Shown here piece by piece: positions 43,404 to 52,403 of a stretch of 64,000 nucleotides of DNA. Position 1 is the first letter of the stretch. Each line of letters begins with the position of its first letter. The notes beneath the pieces are model-generated. The model was not told the DNA's origin, made no database searches, and was given only the letters and a program-made list of their open reading frames with translations. Origin of the DNA: Pedobacter montanisoli (GTDB lineage Bacteria > Bacteroidota > Bacteroidia > Sphingobacteriales > Sphingobacteriaceae); assembly GCF_022809115.1 (NCBI RefSeq), contig NZ_JALGBH010000001.1, positions 620,001 through 684,000 of the forward strand. Direction: 5' to 3'. A program made the position numbers and the translations under genes.

Positions 43404-43433
43404 GAAAAGAGGGGACACGCGTCCCCTCTTTTC
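43404..43433 (-). promoter_or_regulatory. Strong hairpin in the probable 5' leader of rimP-nusA-infB
   Basis: Minus-strand stem GAAAAGAGGGGAC / GTCCCCTCTTTTC, 13 perfect pairs with a 4-base loop, then ATTTAGC. It lies 21 bases before the rimP ATG and 14 bases after a TAnnTTTG box (43454-43447), so it would be transcribed as the leader. It may serve as an attenuator or NusA-responsive element. Alternatively it is just the terminator of the upstream gene, since it ends in CTCTTTTC. Confidence 0.6.
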
Positions 43434-43446
43434 TTGTTTTGCTCTG

Positions 43447-43454
43447 CAAAGATA
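43447..43454 (-). promoter_or_regulatory. Promoter -7 box for rimP-nusA-infB
   Basis: TATCTTTG on the minus strand (matches TAnnTTTG), about 64 bases before the rimP start and upstream of the leader hairpin. Confidence 0.5.
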
Positions 43455-43506
43455 TTATTTTTTTTCAAATTTTAAAAATCATTCTCATATCTAAGCATTT
43501 ATAAAC

Positions 43507-44217
43507 TTAAAAGAAGAACCGTGCTCCTAACGAGAAGTCTATTCGCCCCATATTTTCTTTCTGATCCTGTTCCAGATTTTTGGTAACGACAGTAGTTCCA
43601 TTATCTACATTAATTTTAGACAATACACCTCCAACCAAACTTAGTTGCGCTCCAATAGCAATTGATTTTGCTACTTTTAAATCATAGCCTACATCTACTG
43701 CAGATCCAAATGTACCTCCGGTAATTGTAGCCAATCTCCCTACAGAATTGACTTTATTATTGTAATCTAAATATCCCAAAGCAACTCCAAACAAGAAGCT
43801 ATGCCTGTCATTTACAGTAGAGTACTTACCCAATAAGCTTGGTCCTACAAAAGTATATGTAAGATGATCTTCTACTTTGCCCGAAGCAATAACCTGCCCA
43901 GAATTATCTGTCAGGAAGCCATTTCCCTGATTAGAAGATTTAAACTGATTTAGCTTTAAACCAATTGCCCAGGTTGGTTTCACATAATAACTAATGTCTA
44001 TTCCATAGTTAGTTCCTGATTTTAGCCCCTGAATATATGACCTCTCCTCTGCAGTAGCATCTTTAGAAATTTTACCTAAAAGATAGCTATACCCACCAGA
44101 AAATGCCACACGAAAATGACTAAAACTTACCACATCATCTTTTGGTGGCTGAACGGGATTTTGTGCAAATAAACTCCCTACCCAAAATAACATGGGTAAA
44201 ATAATAAAATTCTTCAT
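43507..44217 (-). CDS. Outer-membrane beta-barrel protein
   Basis: 236 residues. A signal peptide (residues 1-18, ending SLFAQ) is followed by repeated amphipathic strands rich in Tyr and Gly (FRVAFSGGYSYLLGKI, YGIDISYYVKPTWAIGLKLN, LLGKYSTVNDRHSFLFGVALGY), ending in FSLGARFFF. The terminal Phe is a typical barrel-assembly signal. The size suits an 8- or 10-strand barrel. The role is unknown. It follows a lipoprotein gene on the same strand by 35 bases. Confidence 0.8.
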   Translation of the reverse strand: MKNFIILPMLFWVGSLFAQNPVQPPKDDVVSFSHFRVAFSGGYSYLLGKISKDATAEERSYIQGLKSGTNYGIDISYYVKPTWAIGLKLNQFKSSNQGNGFLTDNSGQVIASGKVEDHLTYTFVGPSLLGKYSTVNDRHSFLFGVALGYLDYNNKVNSVGRLATITGGTFGSAVDVGYDLKVAKSIAIGAQLSLVGGVLSKINVDNGTTVVTKNLEQDQKENMGRIDFSLGARFFF

Positions 44218-44252
44218 TGTGTTTGTTTGATAATGGGGCGCAAGATAGTATT

Positions 44253-44648
44253 TTATCTCAACAATTCTTTCTGCAGCGTCTTTACTTTATACCCTACATC
44301 CGATTTTAGAATATCTTCTGTTTTTCCAAAATTTGCACCTATTAACGTATTAACCATATAAGCGCTTCCTTTTTCCAAAGGTTGATTCGGAGTAAAAACC
44401 AAACTATCTCCTGAAATACTAATCTTTCCTTTTATCTCTTTTTCCAAGCTATCTTCTTTGGATTGATAGACCTGCATGATTAAATTTTCTTTTTCTTTAA
44501 GCTGTCTTATCTGATAAAGCTCTGCCTCTCCCAAATGAGCAACTACAATTTTAGTACTATCACTTGAAAACCCGATCTGAGGCGACTTATCTGCTTTACA
44601 TGAAGCAAGCATTAGGAATATAGAAGCAAATATTTTAAATTTATTCAT
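44253..44648 (-). CDS. Small lipoprotein of unknown function
   Basis: 131 residues. The N-terminal FASIFLMLASCKADKS has a lipobox (LASC), so Cys near residue 17 should be lipidated and the protein anchored in the inner or outer membrane. The mature part is charged with Lys/Glu-rich segments (LRQ-type helix EAELYQIRQLKEKENLIMQV, and KISISGDSLVFTPNQPLEKG, a likely beta sandwich strand pair). No family is recognised. It is divergent from the holin-like gene with only 16 bases between the starts, so the two share regulatory DNA. Confidence 0.75.
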   Translation of the reverse strand: MNKFKIFASIFLMLASCKADKSPQIGFSSDSTKIVVAHLGEAELYQIRQLKEKENLIMQVYQSKEDSLEKEIKGKISISGDSLVFTPNQPLEKGSAYMVNTLIGANFGKTEDILKSDVGYKVKTLQKELLR

Positions 44649-44664
44649 TTAACAAATATAGCTT

Positions 44665-45012
44665 ATGAAACTTATTGTAGAAGTATTATTGATGGGGCTT
44701 GCCTTGCTTATTGGAGCACACCTTGTTCCAGGTGTATATATTGAAGGATACCTAAGCGCTATAATCGCATCTGTACTTATAGCCTTAGCAAATGCAACTA
44801 TTGGATTGGTATTGCGCTTTTTCACCTTTCCTCTTAACCTGCTTACCTTGGGATTGGTTTCTTTTATTATTTCTGTTTTAATGATATTACTGGTAGATAG
44901 TATGATGACCAGTTTTAATACTAACGGCTTCTTATCTGCAACTATTCTTGCAATTGTAGTAACATTTGTGAAAATAGTATTAGATGCAATTTTTGGGATG
45001 AACCGCGATTAA
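44665..45012 (+). CDS. Four-helix membrane protein, phage-holin-superfamily-IV type
   Basis: 115 residues with four hydrophobic helices (about 2-18, 27-47, 54-78, 85-108) and hardly any soluble part. The layout GLALLIGAHLVPGVYIEGYL followed by ALANATIGLVLRFFTFPLNLLTLGLV is typical of the PF04020-type 'mycobacterial 4-TMS holin' proteins, common chromosomal membrane proteins. Despite the name, no phage genes are near. Function unknown. Confidence 0.85.
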   Translation: MKLIVEVLLMGLALLIGAHLVPGVYIEGYLSAIIASVLIALANATIGLVLRFFTFPLNLLTLGLVSFIISVLMILLVDSMMTSFNTNGFLSATILAIVVTFVKIVLDAIFGMNRD

Positions 45013-45045
45013 TTATGCGCCCTTATTTAGAAAAAGGGCGCATAA
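45013..45045. terminator. Bidirectional terminator between convergent genes
   Basis: 12-pair perfect stem TTATGCGCCCTT / AAGGGCGCATAA with a 9-base loop and an A-rich tract downstream on the plus strand, between the holin-like gene and the acyl-CoA dehydrogenase gene. Confidence 0.82.
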
Positions 45046-45058
45046 ATAAAAAATGAAT

Positions 45059-46198
45059 TTAACCTAATATACTACGACTGATTACCACCTTTTGTATTTC
45101 GGAGGTTCCTTCGTAAATCTGCGTAATTTTTGCATCACGCATTAGTCTTTCTACATGGTATTCTTTAACATAACCATAACCGCCATGTACCTGAACGGCT
45201 TCAACTGTTACATCCATGGCCACTTTACTAGCATATACCTTAGCCATTGCTGCTTCTAATGCATAAGGTTTTCCTTGATCTTTAAGCCATGCCGCTTTAT
45301 AAACCAGCATCCTTGCAGCCTCTATCTCGGTTGCCATGTCTGCCAATTTAAATGCTATAGCTTGGTGATCTGCAATAGGTTTACCAAATGCTTTTCTTTC
45401 TTGAGCATAAGCAAGCGCTAACTCATAAGCTCCGGCAGCAATACCTAAAGCCTGCGCAGCAATACCTATCCTTCCTCCTTCTAATGTTTTCATTGCGAAT
45501 TTAAAGCCAAACCCATCTTCACCAATTCGGTTTTCTTTTGGCACTTTCACATCATTAAACATTAAAGAGTGCGTATCAGATCCTCTGATGCCCAATTTAT
45601 TTTCTTTTGGACCAACCGTAAATCCTGGCATTCCTTTCTCTACAATAAAAGCATTTATACCTTTATGTTTTAACTCTGGATGAGTTTGTGCAATTACCAG
45701 ATAGTAACTAGCATTATTACCATTAGTGATCCAGTTTTTGGTTCCGTTTAACAGGTAATAATCTCCTTTATCTTCGGCAGTGGTTCTCTGTGAAGTTGCA
45801 TCAGAACCCGCTTCAGGCTCAGAAAGACAAAATGCACCTATCTTTTCTCCTGAAGCCAGAGGTTTCAGGTATTTTTCTTTTTGTTCTTCAGTTCCATACT
45901 GCTCTAAGCCGTAACACACCAAAGAGTTATTTACCGAAACAACTACAGAAGCTGAAGCATCAATTTTAGACAGCTCTTCCATTACAAGAACATAAGAAAG
46001 TGCATCCATACCAGATCCATTGTATTTCGGATCTACCATTACCCCTAAAAATCCAAGTTCTCCAAGTTTTTTGATCTGCTCTGCAGGAAATTTTTGATGT
46101 TCGTCTCTCTCAATAACACCAGGCTTTAATTCGTTTTGTGCAAAATCTCTTGCAGCCTGTTTTATCATCAGTTGTTCTTCACTTAACTCAAAATTCAT
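45059..46198 (-). CDS. Acyl-CoA dehydrogenase
   Basis: 379 residues, usual length for this FAD flavoenzyme family that introduces a 2,3 double bond in acyl-CoA. Signatures are FCLSEPEAGSDA (about 125-136, substrate and FAD contacts), KNWITNG, GGRIGIAAQALGIAAGAYE, QVHGGYGYVKEYHVER, and the C-terminal catalytic glutamate in YEGTSEIQ. The sequence reads as a short-chain (butyryl-type) enzyme, but the substrate is not certain. It stands alone with its own promoter. Confidence 0.95.
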   Translation of the reverse strand: MNFELSEEQLMIKQAARDFAQNELKPGVIERDEHQKFPAEQIKKLGELGFLGVMVDPKYNGSGMDALSYVLVMEELSKIDASASVVVSVNNSLVCYGLEQYGTEEQKEKYLKPLASGEKIGAFCLSEPEAGSDATSQRTTAEDKGDYYLLNGTKNWITNGNNASYYLVIAQTHPELKHKGINAFIVEKGMPGFTVGPKENKLGIRGSDTHSLMFNDVKVPKENRIGEDGFGFKFAMKTLEGGRIGIAAQALGIAAGAYELALAYAQERKAFGKPIADHQAIAFKLADMATEIEAARMLVYKAAWLKDQGKPYALEAAMAKVYASKVAMDVTVEAVQVHGGYGYVKEYHVERLMRDAKITQIYEGTSEIQKVVISRSILG

Positions 46199-46227
46199 AA
46201 CTATAATCTACAATTGGTTAATTTTTC

Positions 46228-46235
46228 CAAATTTA
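46228..46235 (-). promoter_or_regulatory. Promoter -7 box for the acyl-CoA dehydrogenase gene
   Basis: TAAATTTG on the minus strand (TAnnTTTG), 29 bases before the ATG at 46198. The remaining DNA up to panD (46236-46473) holds only a weak CCTCT-ATTAA-AGAGG hairpin and no convincing gene. Confidence 0.45.
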
Positions 46236-46473
46236 GTGTTTATTGATTAAAATACTATGCAACCATAATATTTTTCCGTAAAGATAACGTGATAATCATC
46301 TATAAGTTAGCAAGCATACTCCTCAGAGCTATATTTATAAGAATCCTAATTTTCTTGGTTATAAAAGAGAAAAGTCAATATACCTCTATTAAAGAGGCTG
46401 CACAAAATATATTGCTCATACCAGCTACACCATGACTCTAACTTTTATATAGAAAGAAGGCAGCAAGTAATTG

Positions 46474-46824
46474 TTACTTTAACAGACGGTTGTTATCGTC
46501 AGGGAAAACAAGAATAGGTTTATATTGTTTTGCCTGTTCAACAGGCATAGCAGCATAAGACATGATGATAAGAATATCGCCAACCTGAACTTTACGAGCT
46601 GTGGCTCCATTCAGACAAACAATACCGGTACCCCTTTCACCTTTTATGGCATAAGTCTCAAATCTCTCACCATTGTTGTTGTTAACGATCTGAAGTTTTT
46701 CGTTTGGAATAATGTTGGCTGCATCAAGCAGGTCCTCATCAATTGTAATACTCCCTACATAATTCAATTCAGCCTGTGTTACCTTTACGCGGTGGATTTT
46801 AGACTTTAATACTTCAATAATCAT
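46474..46824 (-). CDS. panD: Aspartate 1-decarboxylase proenzyme
   Basis: 116 residues. PanD makes beta-alanine for pantothenate from aspartate, using a pyruvoyl group formed by self-cleavage. The cleavage site is the Gly24-Ser25 bond in YVGSITID, exactly where the family has it. Other conserved parts are [10 protein letters not shown] at the N-terminus (with the conserved Lys of the active site), [15 protein letters not shown] and [14 protein letters not shown]. It follows panC on the same strand by 59 bases, forming a pantothenate operon. Confidence 0.97.
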   Translation of the reverse strand: MIIEVLKSKIHRVKVTQAELNYVGSITIDEDLLDAANIIPNEKLQIVNNNNGERFETYAIKGERGTGIVCLNGATARKVQVGDILIIMSYAAMPVEQAKQYKPILVFPDDNNRLLK

Positions 46825-46883
46825 TCTGCAAAGTTAATAATAATGTTTGGGCACATTGTTAAATTTTAGTAAACCTTTAAACC

Positions 46884-47732
46884 TTAATTAATAATCATGT
46901 TATCTATTAAGCGTGTTTCCCCAACTTTTGCAGCCACAAGAGCTACCACATTTTTTAGTGCTTTCTGTTTAAGCGGATGCAGCGTTTCGCCATTCGCTAT
47001 AGTTAAATAATCTAATTCAACATGCTCTGTGGCAATAATCATTTGTTTTGCTTGTTCAAGCAGGGCATTAATATCTAATGTATTGTAGTTGTCTTTAATA
47101 TACTGTAAAGACCTGCTAAGCACCAATGCATTTTTTCTATCCTTTTCACTTAAATGCACATTTCTTGAGCTCATAGCCAGCCCTTCTTTTTCTCTAATGA
47201 TGGGACAGGTTATAATTTTGACCGGCAAATCAAGCTTTTGAACCATTGTCTTGATCATAAGCACCTGTTGAAAATCTTTCTGCCCAAAAAGAGCAATATC
47301 TGGCTCTACAACTTTAAAAAGCTTATATACAATCTGAGTTACACCTTGGTAATGGCCTTTTCTAAATTCTCCTTCAAGAAGAAACTCTGCTTCTCCTAAA
47401 TCAATATACCAATCTTCGGGCTTCGGAAAATCGGGATACATTTCTTTTACAGACGGCATAAAAACTACATCACAACCGGCTTTCTTCAACATATTGATAT
47501 CATGCTCAAGCGGACGGGGATATTTTTCAAGATCTTTGGGATCTGTAAACTGTGTAGGATTTACAAAAATACTGCACACTACAATGTCTGCTTCTTTCTT
47601 AGCCTCGTTAATTAACGATATATGCCCATCATGCAATGCACCCATTGTTGGCACTAAAGCAACGGTACTTCCCGCTTTTTTAAGTTTCGCCAGCGACTCT
47701 TGCAACGCTGCTCTGGTTTGTGTTACTTCCAA
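46884..47732 (-). CDS. panC: Pantothenate synthetase
   Basis: 282 residues. PanC joins pantoate and beta-alanine with ATP. VPTMGALHDGHISLI (HxGH-like motif) is at about 24-38. FVNPTQFTDPKDLEKYPR, FGQKDFQQVLMIK and IREKEGLAMSSRNVHLS (KMSKS-like region) follow. The start codon appears to be TTG at 47732, because the frame is open further upstream without any ATG. It heads a panC-panD pair and is divergent from the GT5-like gene. No SD is visible. Confidence 0.95.
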   Translation of the reverse strand: MEVTQTRAALQESLAKLKKAGSTVALVPTMGALHDGHISLINEAKKEADIVVCSIFVNPTQFTDPKDLEKYPRPLEHDINMLKKAGCDVVFMPSVKEMYPDFPKPEDWYIDLGEAEFLLEGEFRKGHYQGVTQIVYKLFKVVEPDIALFGQKDFQQVLMIKTMVQKLDLPVKIITCPIIREKEGLAMSSRNVHLSEKDRKNALVLSRSLQYIKDNYNTLDINALLEQAKQMIIATEHVELDYLTIANGETLHPLKQKALKNVVALVAAKVGETRLIDNMIIN

Positions 47733-47803
47733 CTTTGATTTAGTTAAATAGGGTGCTAAATTGGTTATTTCTATAAAAACTACAAAGCCTATTGGCTATT
47801 TTA

Positions 47804-47834
47804 TTGATAAATACTAATATAATTCGTACCTTTG
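47804..47834 (+). promoter_or_regulatory. Promoter of the starch-synthase-like gene
   Basis: -33 TTG (47804-47806) and -7 TACCTTTG (47827-47834) with 20 bases between. The leader before the ATG at 47880 is about 40 bases. Confidence 0.6.
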
Positions 47835-47879
47835 CACCTTGATAATCTTTAAATTAACAATAATTTAAAATACATTAAT

Positions 47880-48710
47880 ATGGAGATGGCAAAAACGAAG
47901 CTACTGATTGTTACCCACGAAATGGCGCCTTTCCTCGAACTTAGCAAGATTTCAGAAATTACCCGTCAACTACCCCAAGCAATGCAAGATAAAGGATTTG
48001 AAATCCGCATCTTAATGCCAAGGTTTGGTAACATCAATGAAAGGAGAAACAGATTGCACGAGGTAATTCGTTTATCGGGAATGAATATCATAATAGATGA
48101 CAATGATAATCCTTTAATTATAAAAGTAGCATCAATACCTGCAGCTCGCATGCAAGTTTATTTTCTGGATAATGAAGATTATTTCCAGCGTAAACACGTG
48201 TTCAGAGATAAGGATAACGTATTTTTTGATGACAACGATGAGCGTTCTATTTTCTTCTGTAAAGGGGCATTAGAAACCGTTAAGAAGTTAGGTTGGTCAC
48301 CTGATATTGTACACTGCCATGGCTGGATGTCTGCTTTGGTACCTGCATACATCAAAACAACTTACAAACATGACCCCGCTTTTAAAAATTCTAAAGTAAT
48401 CTATTCTGTTTACGAGAATTGTTTTTCAGAAAAACTGAATGAGCGCTTAGCTAAAAAAGCAGTTATGAGCAATATGACAGAAGCAGATACCAAGCCATTT
48501 ATGGATGCAGACTGCAATGCAATGCATATTGGAGCTATAACATACTCAGATGCTGTAGTTTTAGCCGATGAAAACATTGATAATGCCGTGTTAAAATTTG
48601 TTAAAGATTCGAATAAACCAACTTTAGCTACTAACTTGACCCAAGATTATGATAATTTCTTTAATTTTTATGAAGAAATTACAAGCGAAGAATTGGTATC
48701 AATTGCATAA
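47880..48710 (+). CDS. Starch-synthase N-terminal-domain protein (half-length, degenerate)
   Basis: 276 residues matching only the first Rossmann half (GT5 domain) of glycogen/starch synthase, which normally has about 470-500. It starts KLLIVTHEMAPFLELSKISE, has VHCHGWMSALVPAY (the DWH region reads CHGW) and VIYSVYENCF. The ADP-glucose-binding K-T/V-G-G-L motif near the N-terminus is replaced by SKISEI, and the GT1 half is absent. Catalysis is therefore doubtful. A regulatory, substrate-sensing or partner role is possible. The start may be ATG 47880 or 47886. Confidence 0.82.
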   Translation: MEMAKTKLLIVTHEMAPFLELSKISEITRQLPQAMQDKGFEIRILMPRFGNINERRNRLHEVIRLSGMNIIIDDNDNPLIIKVASIPAARMQVYFLDNEDYFQRKHVFRDKDNVFFDDNDERSIFFCKGALETVKKLGWSPDIVHCHGWMSALVPAYIKTTYKHDPAFKNSKVIYSVYENCFSEKLNERLAKKAVMSNMTEADTKPFMDADCNAMHIGAITYSDAVVLADENIDNAVLKFVKDSNKPTLATNLTQDYDNFFNFYEEITSEELVSIA

Positions 48711-48728
48711 AATAGCATTATTTAATAT

Positions 48729-50171
48729 ATGAAATTTTTAAAAATAGACTTATTAACCTTGTTAGTAAGTCTTTTTATTTTCTCTTCTTGTCAGAACACT
48801 TCCACAATTGGTTTAGAGGTTGATCCTGGCGCAAAAATTAATGGGGAGCTGATTGATACAGCTACAATTAATTCAAGAACGATAAAAGAAGACGATGCTC
48901 CTACTTATTCTACAAGTAGTTTCTTAACCCGTTATCCATTAGGCTCCTTAACAGACCCTACTTTTGGAACTACGGATGCTAGTCTGGCTTTTAGCGTGAA
49001 CTTACCTAACGATGAATATAGTTTTGGTACTAATACTGTTTTAGATTCTGCGGTTTTAGTTTTAAACTACAGCACAGAATTTTACGGAGATAGTACTTCT
49101 AATTATAGTCTTGACGTTCACCAATTAAGCAACAACCTTACTAAAGAGAGCTCTTATCTAAGTTCTAAAAGCTATTCAAAATCTCTTACATCTGTAGGAA
49201 ATTATACCGGCAAGGTTTTCCCTTCCACACCTTATAAGGTTACTGATATTGTAACAGGTGGTCCTGATACATTACACTATGTTTCTCCTCAAATAAGAAT
49301 AAGGTTAAACAATAATTTTATAACCAATAGCATCCTTAATTTATCTGCCAATAGCTTAAAACGTAATGCTTATTTTCAGGATGCATTTAAAGGGTTACAT
49401 GTTGAAGTTAACAAAGGCAACTCATCAGGTAAAGGAGGTTTAATGTTCTTTAACTTTGACGCTTCTTCATCTCAAACAGGATTGGTTCTTTATTACAGAA
49501 AAAAAACTGATGCTTCATCTACCAGCATTGATACTGTTTCTGTAAGGTTCCCTATTAATGCTTCTGCAAGTTCTGCTGTAGCCACCACATTAAAACATAA
49601 CTATACAGGCACACCTGTTGATGCTCAGCTTACTGCAGATTCTAAAATACAGTTTACAGAAACCTACTTGCAGCCTTTAGCGGGAGTAAGAAACAAAATA
49701 TCTTTTCCTTATCTGGCTAAATTCAAAAATGAAATAGGAAAAGTAATTGTGAACCGTGCAGAGCTAGTGATTGATTTAAAATCAGGAACAGATGTATCTC
49801 CGTTTAAACCAGCTCAACGCTTAGCGTTATACAGATATGATATTGCCGGGCAACGCCAGAATGTACCAGACAATGATGCCGGCTCTGTTTATGGGGGCGG
49901 AGATAAAAGAGCTAACCCAAGTTCTTTTGGAGGTTATTTTAATTCCGTAACCAAGCAATATGTATTTGTGATTACTTCTTATATTCAAGATCTTTTAGAC
50001 GGAAAAACAGAAGATTATGGTACATTTTTAGCTCCATCACCTTCTTCTGAATTTGTTTTTTCACCTCCGTATAGTACCGGAGCTCGTTCTGTAGTAGGTG
50101 CTTTCAAGAAAAGTCCTGGCGCAGGCGATAATGTAATGAAACTCAACATTTATCTCACAAAGATTAAATAG
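48729..50171 (+). CDS. DUF4270-family lipoprotein
   Basis: 480 residues. An N-terminal segment LLTLLVSLFIFSSCQN ends in a lipobox (FSSC), so the protein is lipid-anchored, most likely at the outer membrane. The mature protein is beta-rich with repeated Thr/Ser-rich strands, and begins TIGLEVDPGAKINGELIDT, characteristic of DUF4270 proteins found throughout Bacteroidota. Function is unknown. It starts 18 bases after the GT5-like gene and ends before a strong terminator, so the two genes are one operon. Confidence 0.88.
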   Translation: MKFLKIDLLTLLVSLFIFSSCQNTSTIGLEVDPGAKINGELIDTATINSRTIKEDDAPTYSTSSFLTRYPLGSLTDPTFGTTDASLAFSVNLPNDEYSFGTNTVLDSAVLVLNYSTEFYGDSTSNYSLDVHQLSNNLTKESSYLSSKSYSKSLTSVGNYTGKVFPSTPYKVTDIVTGGPDTLHYVSPQIRIRLNNNFITNSILNLSANSLKRNAYFQDAFKGLHVEVNKGNSSGKGGLMFFNFDASSSQTGLVLYYRKKTDASSTSIDTVSVRFPINASASSAVATTLKHNYTGTPVDAQLTADSKIQFTETYLQPLAGVRNKISFPYLAKFKNEIGKVIVNRAELVIDLKSGTDVSPFKPAQRLALYRYDIAGQRQNVPDNDAGSVYGGGDKRANPSSFGGYFNSVTKQYVFVITSYIQDLLDGKTEDYGTFLAPSPSSEFVFSPPYSTGARSVVGAFKKSPGAGDNVMKLNIYLTKIK

Positions 50172-50202
50172 TAATTTTTTCTTTACACAGAATTTGATAT
50201 TG

Positions 50203-50236
50203 TCGCCCTAAAGCATAACTTTAGGGCGATTTTTTT
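50203..50236 (+). terminator. Terminator after the DUF4270 gene
   Basis: 11-pair stem TCGCCCTAAAG / CTTTAGGGCGA with a 5-base loop, followed by seven T. Confidence 0.92.
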
Positions 50237-50256
50237 AACCAAAAATAGATAACCAA

Positions 50257-52095
50257 ATGTGTGGAATTGTAGGATATATAGGCTTCCGAGAAGCCTGGCC
50301 AATCGTATTGAAAGGCTTGAAGAGATTAGAGTACCGGGGCTATGACAGTGCAGGAATTGCCTTACTTAATAAGGGCGATTTAAACATTTACAAAAAAGCA
50401 GGAAAAGTTAAAGAATTAGAGCAATATGCCGAAGGCAAAGATCTTGACGGAACTGTAGCTATGGGACACACCAGATGGGCAACCCATGGAGCTCCTTCTG
50501 ACCGAAACTCCCATCCTCACACTTCTAACAGCGGCAAGCTTAGTATTATACATAATGGCATTATTGAAAATTATGCTACAATAAAAGAAGAGCTTTTAAG
50601 CAGAGGTCATCAATTTACCAGCGAAACAGATACCGAAGTCCTCATCCATCTTGTAGAAGAAATTTATAACAATCATGATATAGATTTATTTGAAGCAGTA
50701 AGACTGGCTTTAAACGAAGTAAATGGTGCTTATGCCATCGTAATTATGGACAAAGAGCAGCCTGATCAGCTGATTGTTGCAAGAAAAGGTAGTCCCATGG
50801 TTATTGGTGTAGGTAAAGGAGAATATTTTATCGCTTCTGATGCTACTCCTATTGTAGAGTACACCAATAACGTGATTTATCTCAATGATAATGAAATAGC
50901 TCTTATAAAGCGAGATGATCTAACTGTAAAAAGACTTGATAATGTTATTCAGACGCCATACGTACAGGAGTTAGAGCTAAAATTAGAAATGTTAGAGAAA
51001 GGTGGCTTTGAGCATTTTATGCTTAAAGAAATCTATGAGCAACCTCGTTCAATCAAAGATTGTATGAGGGGCCGTATTTATCCCGAAGAAGGAAAAGTAC
51101 AGTTAGGCGGGATTAAAGATTATGCCGATAAGCTTAAGAACATAGACCGGATTATCATTGTGGCTTGCGGAACCTCATGGCATGCAGGCTTAGTAGGCGA
51201 GTACCTGATCGAAGAATATGCCCGTATACCGGTTGAAGTGGAATACGCATCAGAATTTCGATACCGTAATCCGATCATAACCGAAAAAGACATTGTAATT
51301 GCCATCTCACAATCAGGAGAAACTGCTGATACCATGGCTGCTATTGAAATGGCCAAAGAAAAGGGAGCAACCATATTTGGTGTTTGTAATGTTGTAGGCG
51401 CTTCTATCCCAAGGATTACACATGCTGGCGTTTATACGCACGCAGGTCCCGAAATTGGAGTGGCCTCTACCAAGGCATTTACCGCACAGGTAACTGTACT
51501 TACGCTGATGGCTTTTTATATGGCGCAGCAAAAAGGAACAATCAGCAGCTCAAAACTTCGCGAACTACTTACAGAACTGGATTGTATTCCTGAAAAAATA
51601 CAGGACGCGTTAAAGTCAAATGAGCTGATCAAAACGATCTCAGCTAAGTTTAAAGATTCAAGTAATTGTCTGTTTTTAGGCAGGGGTTATGGTTTTCCGG
51701 TAGCATTAGAAGGTGCGCTTAAATTAAAAGAGATCTCTTATATACATGCAGAGGGTTATCCGGCAGCAGAAATGAAACACGGGCCAATTGCATTAATAGA
51801 TGAAGAAATGCCGGTTATTTTTATTGCTACTAAAAATTCATCATACGAAAAAGTGATTAGCAATATACAAGAGGTTAAAGCCCGTAAAGGTGTCGTAATT
51901 GCTATTGTAACTGAAGGTGATGTAGAAGTAAAGCGAATGGCCGACTACTGTATAGAAATACCTGAATCGCAGGAAGCATTCTTACCTTTGCTGGCAACCA
52001 TACCTTTACAATTATTATCTTATCATATTGCTGTAATGCGAGGTTGTAATGTAGATCAACCCAGAAACCTTGCAAAATCCGTTACCGTAGAATAA
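50257..52095 (+). CDS. glmS: Glutamine--fructose-6-phosphate aminotransferase (isomerizing)
   Basis: 612 residues, usual length. GlmS makes glucosamine-6-phosphate for peptidoglycan and lipid A. Cys2 after the initiator Met is the N-terminal nucleophile (MCGIVGYIG). The class II glutaminase domain has RLEYRGYDSAGIA, MGHTRWATHGAPS and SETDTEVLIHLV. Two SIS domains follow (IIIVACGTSWHAGLVGEY, AISQSGETADTMAAIE, STKAFTAQV, FLGRGYGFPVALEGALKLKE) and the C-terminal DQPRNLAKSVTVE. It stands alone, with no glmS ribozyme features in the short upstream gap. Confidence 0.99.
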   Translation: MCGIVGYIGFREAWPIVLKGLKRLEYRGYDSAGIALLNKGDLNIYKKAGKVKELEQYAEGKDLDGTVAMGHTRWATHGAPSDRNSHPHTSNSGKLSIIHNGIIENYATIKEELLSRGHQFTSETDTEVLIHLVEEIYNNHDIDLFEAVRLALNEVNGAYAIVIMDKEQPDQLIVARKGSPMVIGVGKGEYFIASDATPIVEYTNNVIYLNDNEIALIKRDDLTVKRLDNVIQTPYVQELELKLEMLEKGGFEHFMLKEIYEQPRSIKDCMRGRIYPEEGKVQLGGIKDYADKLKNIDRIIIVACGTSWHAGLVGEYLIEEYARIPVEVEYASEFRYRNPIITEKDIVIAISQSGETADTMAAIEMAKEKGATIFGVCNVVGASIPRITHAGVYTHAGPEIGVASTKAFTAQVTVLTLMAFYMAQQKGTISSSKLRELLTELDCIPEKIQDALKSNELIKTISAKFKDSSNCLFLGRGYGFPVALEGALKLKEISYIHAEGYPAAEMKHGPIALIDEEMPVIFIATKNSSYEKVISNIQEVKARKGVVIAIVTEGDVEVKRMADYCIEIPESQEAFLPLLATIPLQLLSYHIAVMRGCNVDQPRNLAKSVTVE

Positions 52096-52130
52096 CAAAA
52101 AACCCCCTGAAAATTCAGGGGGTTTTTTGT
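52095..52130 (+). terminator. Terminator after glmS
   Basis: Nine-pair stem CCCCCTGAA / TTCAGGGGG (52103-52122) with a 2-base central gap, flanked by A6 and T6 runs so it works on both strands. Confidence 0.92.
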
Positions 52131-52403
52131 TATATCTCTTTTGTCTTTCTTATTTTCTACATCCTTTCTATTGCAACCCAAAATAGGTTTTTATAAAATT
52201 CTTTACCATGAAAAATGTCCTAAACCAATCAGGAATATAAAATCTAAGTTTAGCGATATATAAATATATTTTTTCAACATGTTTTTCAATCGAAAAATGT
52301 AGCACACAACAGTCATTTTTAAATAAAATTTGTGTTACATAATTTTATTGGTTAAGTTTAATACTATTAATCAAACTATTAACTAAACCTAAATTTAAAT
52401 TTT
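52131..52403. other. Upstream region of susC with no gene
   Basis: About 270 AT-rich bases without a convincing frame on either strand. A weak hairpin (arms ACATGTTTTTC and GAAAAATGT) lies near 52279-52302. A TAnnnTTTG-like stretch (TAAAATTTG, one base too long) occurs near 52325. No clear promoter could be assigned, and no FecR/ECF sigma or HTCS regulator gene is adjacent. Confidence 0.5.

Noticed and set aside
43384..43449. Extended rimP N-terminus reading through the leader hairpin
   Set aside because: The added 22 residues have no similarity to RimP and lie in the predicted leader hairpin. The conserved start QIEKRVSELVEEK fits the ATG at 43383.
44665..45012. Prophage remnant suggested by the holin-like annotation
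   Set aside because: No phage structural, integrase or lysis genes are nearby. This protein type is a common chromosomal membrane protein.
50172..50256. glmS ribozyme upstream of glmS
   Set aside because: Only about 20 bases separate the upstream terminator from the start codon, too short for the ribozyme.
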